A stretch of DNA of 5,738 nt from an uncultured Romboutsia sp. GTDB lineage: Bacteria; Bacillota; Clostridia; Peptostreptococcales; Peptostreptococcaceae. Both the position numbers and the translations under genes were made by a program. The stretch covers positions 1 to 5,738 of the forward strand of contig CALESE010000161.1 in NCBI GenBank assembly GCA_937907205.1. The letters run 5' to 3'. Shown in pieces: positions 5,137-5,738 of this stretch. The notes beneath the pieces are model-generated. The model was not told where the DNA came from, made no database searches, and worked only from the letters and a program-made list of their open reading frames with translations. Every line of letters begins with the position of its first letter. Position 1 is the first letter of the stretch.

Positions 5137-5607
5137 ATGAGTAATTTTATAAAAGTTAAAGGATTTGAAGACAAAAAATATAAAATATGTATATCTATCA
5201 AAGGAAGAAGTGAAGAAGAGATTAAATCTAATATATTAGATTTAGATATTAATGAAGTTGATTTAATAGAGTGGAGAGTTGATTATTATAAGGACTATGA
5301 CTCGATAGAAAAGGTAATAGGTATATTAATTATGATAAAAGATAATATAGGTGACATACCACTTATATTTACATTCAAAAATAAAAATCAAGGTGGAATA
5401 AAAGATATTACTATACGATATTATATAAAATTAATAAAATCAATAGCAAATATTAAATTAGTTGATATTGTAAATTTAGACTTAACTGTAGATTATGGAA
5501 TTACAAGTGAATTAACTGAATTTCTTTATAATAAAAATATAGAGTCAATATTACCTCAATACAATTCAGATTATAATTTATTTGAATATAAAATTATGAA
5601 TGTATAA
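5137..5607 (+). CDS. Truncated, diverged type I 3-dehydroquinate dehydratase-like protein
   Basis: The 156 residues match the N-terminal 60 percent or so of AroD, the shikimate-pathway enzyme that dehydrates 3-dehydroquinate (family length about 250). Recognisable parts are YKICISIKGRSEEEI (15-29), DLIEWRVDYYKD (42-53), IPLIFTF (74-80) and VDIVNLDL (109-116). The substrate-binding Glu and Arg of EWR remain (45, 47). However, the family's FTFRxxxEGG reads FTFKNKNQGG (78-87), so the Arg is Lys81 and the Glu is Gln85. The catalytic His of SNHDF aligns with Ser144 in YNSDY (142-146). The frame then stops, so the Schiff-base Lys strand and all later strands are absent. No continuation was found in other frames. 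AGGTGA at 5126-5131 favours the ATG at 5137 over the GTG at 5128. It is most likely a decayed duplicate, or less likely a repurposed non-enzyme. Confidence 0.72.
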   Translation: MSNFIKVKGFEDKKYKICISIKGRSEEEIKSNILDLDINEVDLIEWRVDYYKDYDSIEKVIGILIMIKDNIGDIPLIFTFKNKNQGGIKDITIRYYIKLIKSIANIKLVDIVNLDLTVDYGITSELTEFLYNKNIESILPQYNSDYNLFEYKIMNV

Positions 5608-5634
5608 AAGAAAAGGTATTATACTTTTATTTTT
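5604..5634 (+). terminator. Weak terminator after the AroD-like gene
   Basis: ATAAAAG (5604-5610) pairs with CTTTTAT (5624-5630) around a 13-base loop, followed by TTTT. The left arm overlaps the TAA stop codon. All but one pair are A-T, so it is weak. Confidence 0.45.
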
Positions 5635-5636
5635 AC

Positions 5637-5657
5637 AAATTTTAATTATTAAAATTT
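5637..5657. repeat. 9-bp all-AT inverted repeat
   Basis: AAATTTTAA (5637-5645) and TTAAAATTT (5649-5657) form a perfect stem around TTA. It contains only A and T and lies between the weak terminator and the next promoter. It may be a second terminator part or chance. Confidence 0.25.
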
Positions 5658-5677
5658 AGCAAAAACAAAAAAACAAA

Positions 5678-5686
5678 TGTTAAAAT
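5678..5686 (+). promoter_or_regulatory. Candidate extended -10 promoter of the last gene
   Basis: TGT-TAAAAT stands 34 bases before the ATG at 5721 and is identical to the element at 1068-1076. No good -35 is seen. TATAAA at 5691-5696 is an alternative -10. Confidence 0.3.
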
Positions 5687-5720
5687 TAAGTATAAATGTT
5701 TAAGGAAGGTACTTAATAAC

Positions 5721-5738
5721 ATGAAAAATATAGTTGAA
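5721..5738 (+). CDS. Start of a further gene, cut by the window end
   Basis: Only the first six codons, MKNIVE, are present, and the product cannot be named. The start is supported by AAGGAAGGT at 5702-5710 (10-base spacing to the ATG) and by an open frame to the window edge. Confidence 0.55.

Overview
The window is very AT-rich. Every confidently called gene lies on the + strand, most genes have a strong AGGAGG-type ribosome binding site, and codons are strongly A/T-ending (AGA, ATA, TTA, GAA, AAA). This points to a low-GC Firmicute of the class Clostridia. The gene types and style fit the Peptostreptococcaceae (Clostridioides, Romboutsia or Paraclostridium relatives), but that placement is inference. 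The window reads as core chromosome with small accessory genes, not as a phage or an integrated element. No tRNA, rRNA, CRISPR array or intact insertion sequence was seen.

Layout. At 178-949 there is a small pair: a YiaC-like GNAT acetyltransferase and a two-helix membrane protein with a CxxC...CxxC zinc-ribbon head, closed by a hairpin terminator. At 1115-1999 is a ten-helix EamA/DMT transporter. At 2178-2711 is the long form of the ribosome hibernation factor HPF, preceded by a perfect 9-bp inverted repeat and followed by a textbook terminator. At 2752-2976 is a non-coding stretch rich in nested inverted repeats. At 2977-4140 is a Methyltransf_32-type SAM methyltransferase whose stop codon lies inside a perfect 26-bp hairpin.

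The most unusual object is at 4324-4956. This 210-residue protein consists only of four copies of a near-identical block containing SERINSQRCVAQ, one Cys per copy, joined by variable amphipathic helical linkers. A near-perfect 26-nt palindrome overlaps its promoter, and its terminator begins inside the stop codon. I do not recognise the family. The copies differ almost only at synonymous positions, so the block sequence appears to be held by selection.

At 5137-5607 is a 156-residue C-terminally truncated relative of type I 3-dehydroquinate dehydratase (AroD). Several active-site residues are substituted and the catalytic Lys region is missing, so it is probably not a working enzyme. A new gene starts at 5721 and runs off the window.

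The genes look like mostly independent single-gene units, each with its own promoter and terminator. The only likely operon is the acetyltransferase with the zinc-ribbon protein. HPF and the methyltransferase may both touch translation, but nothing in the sequence links them directly.
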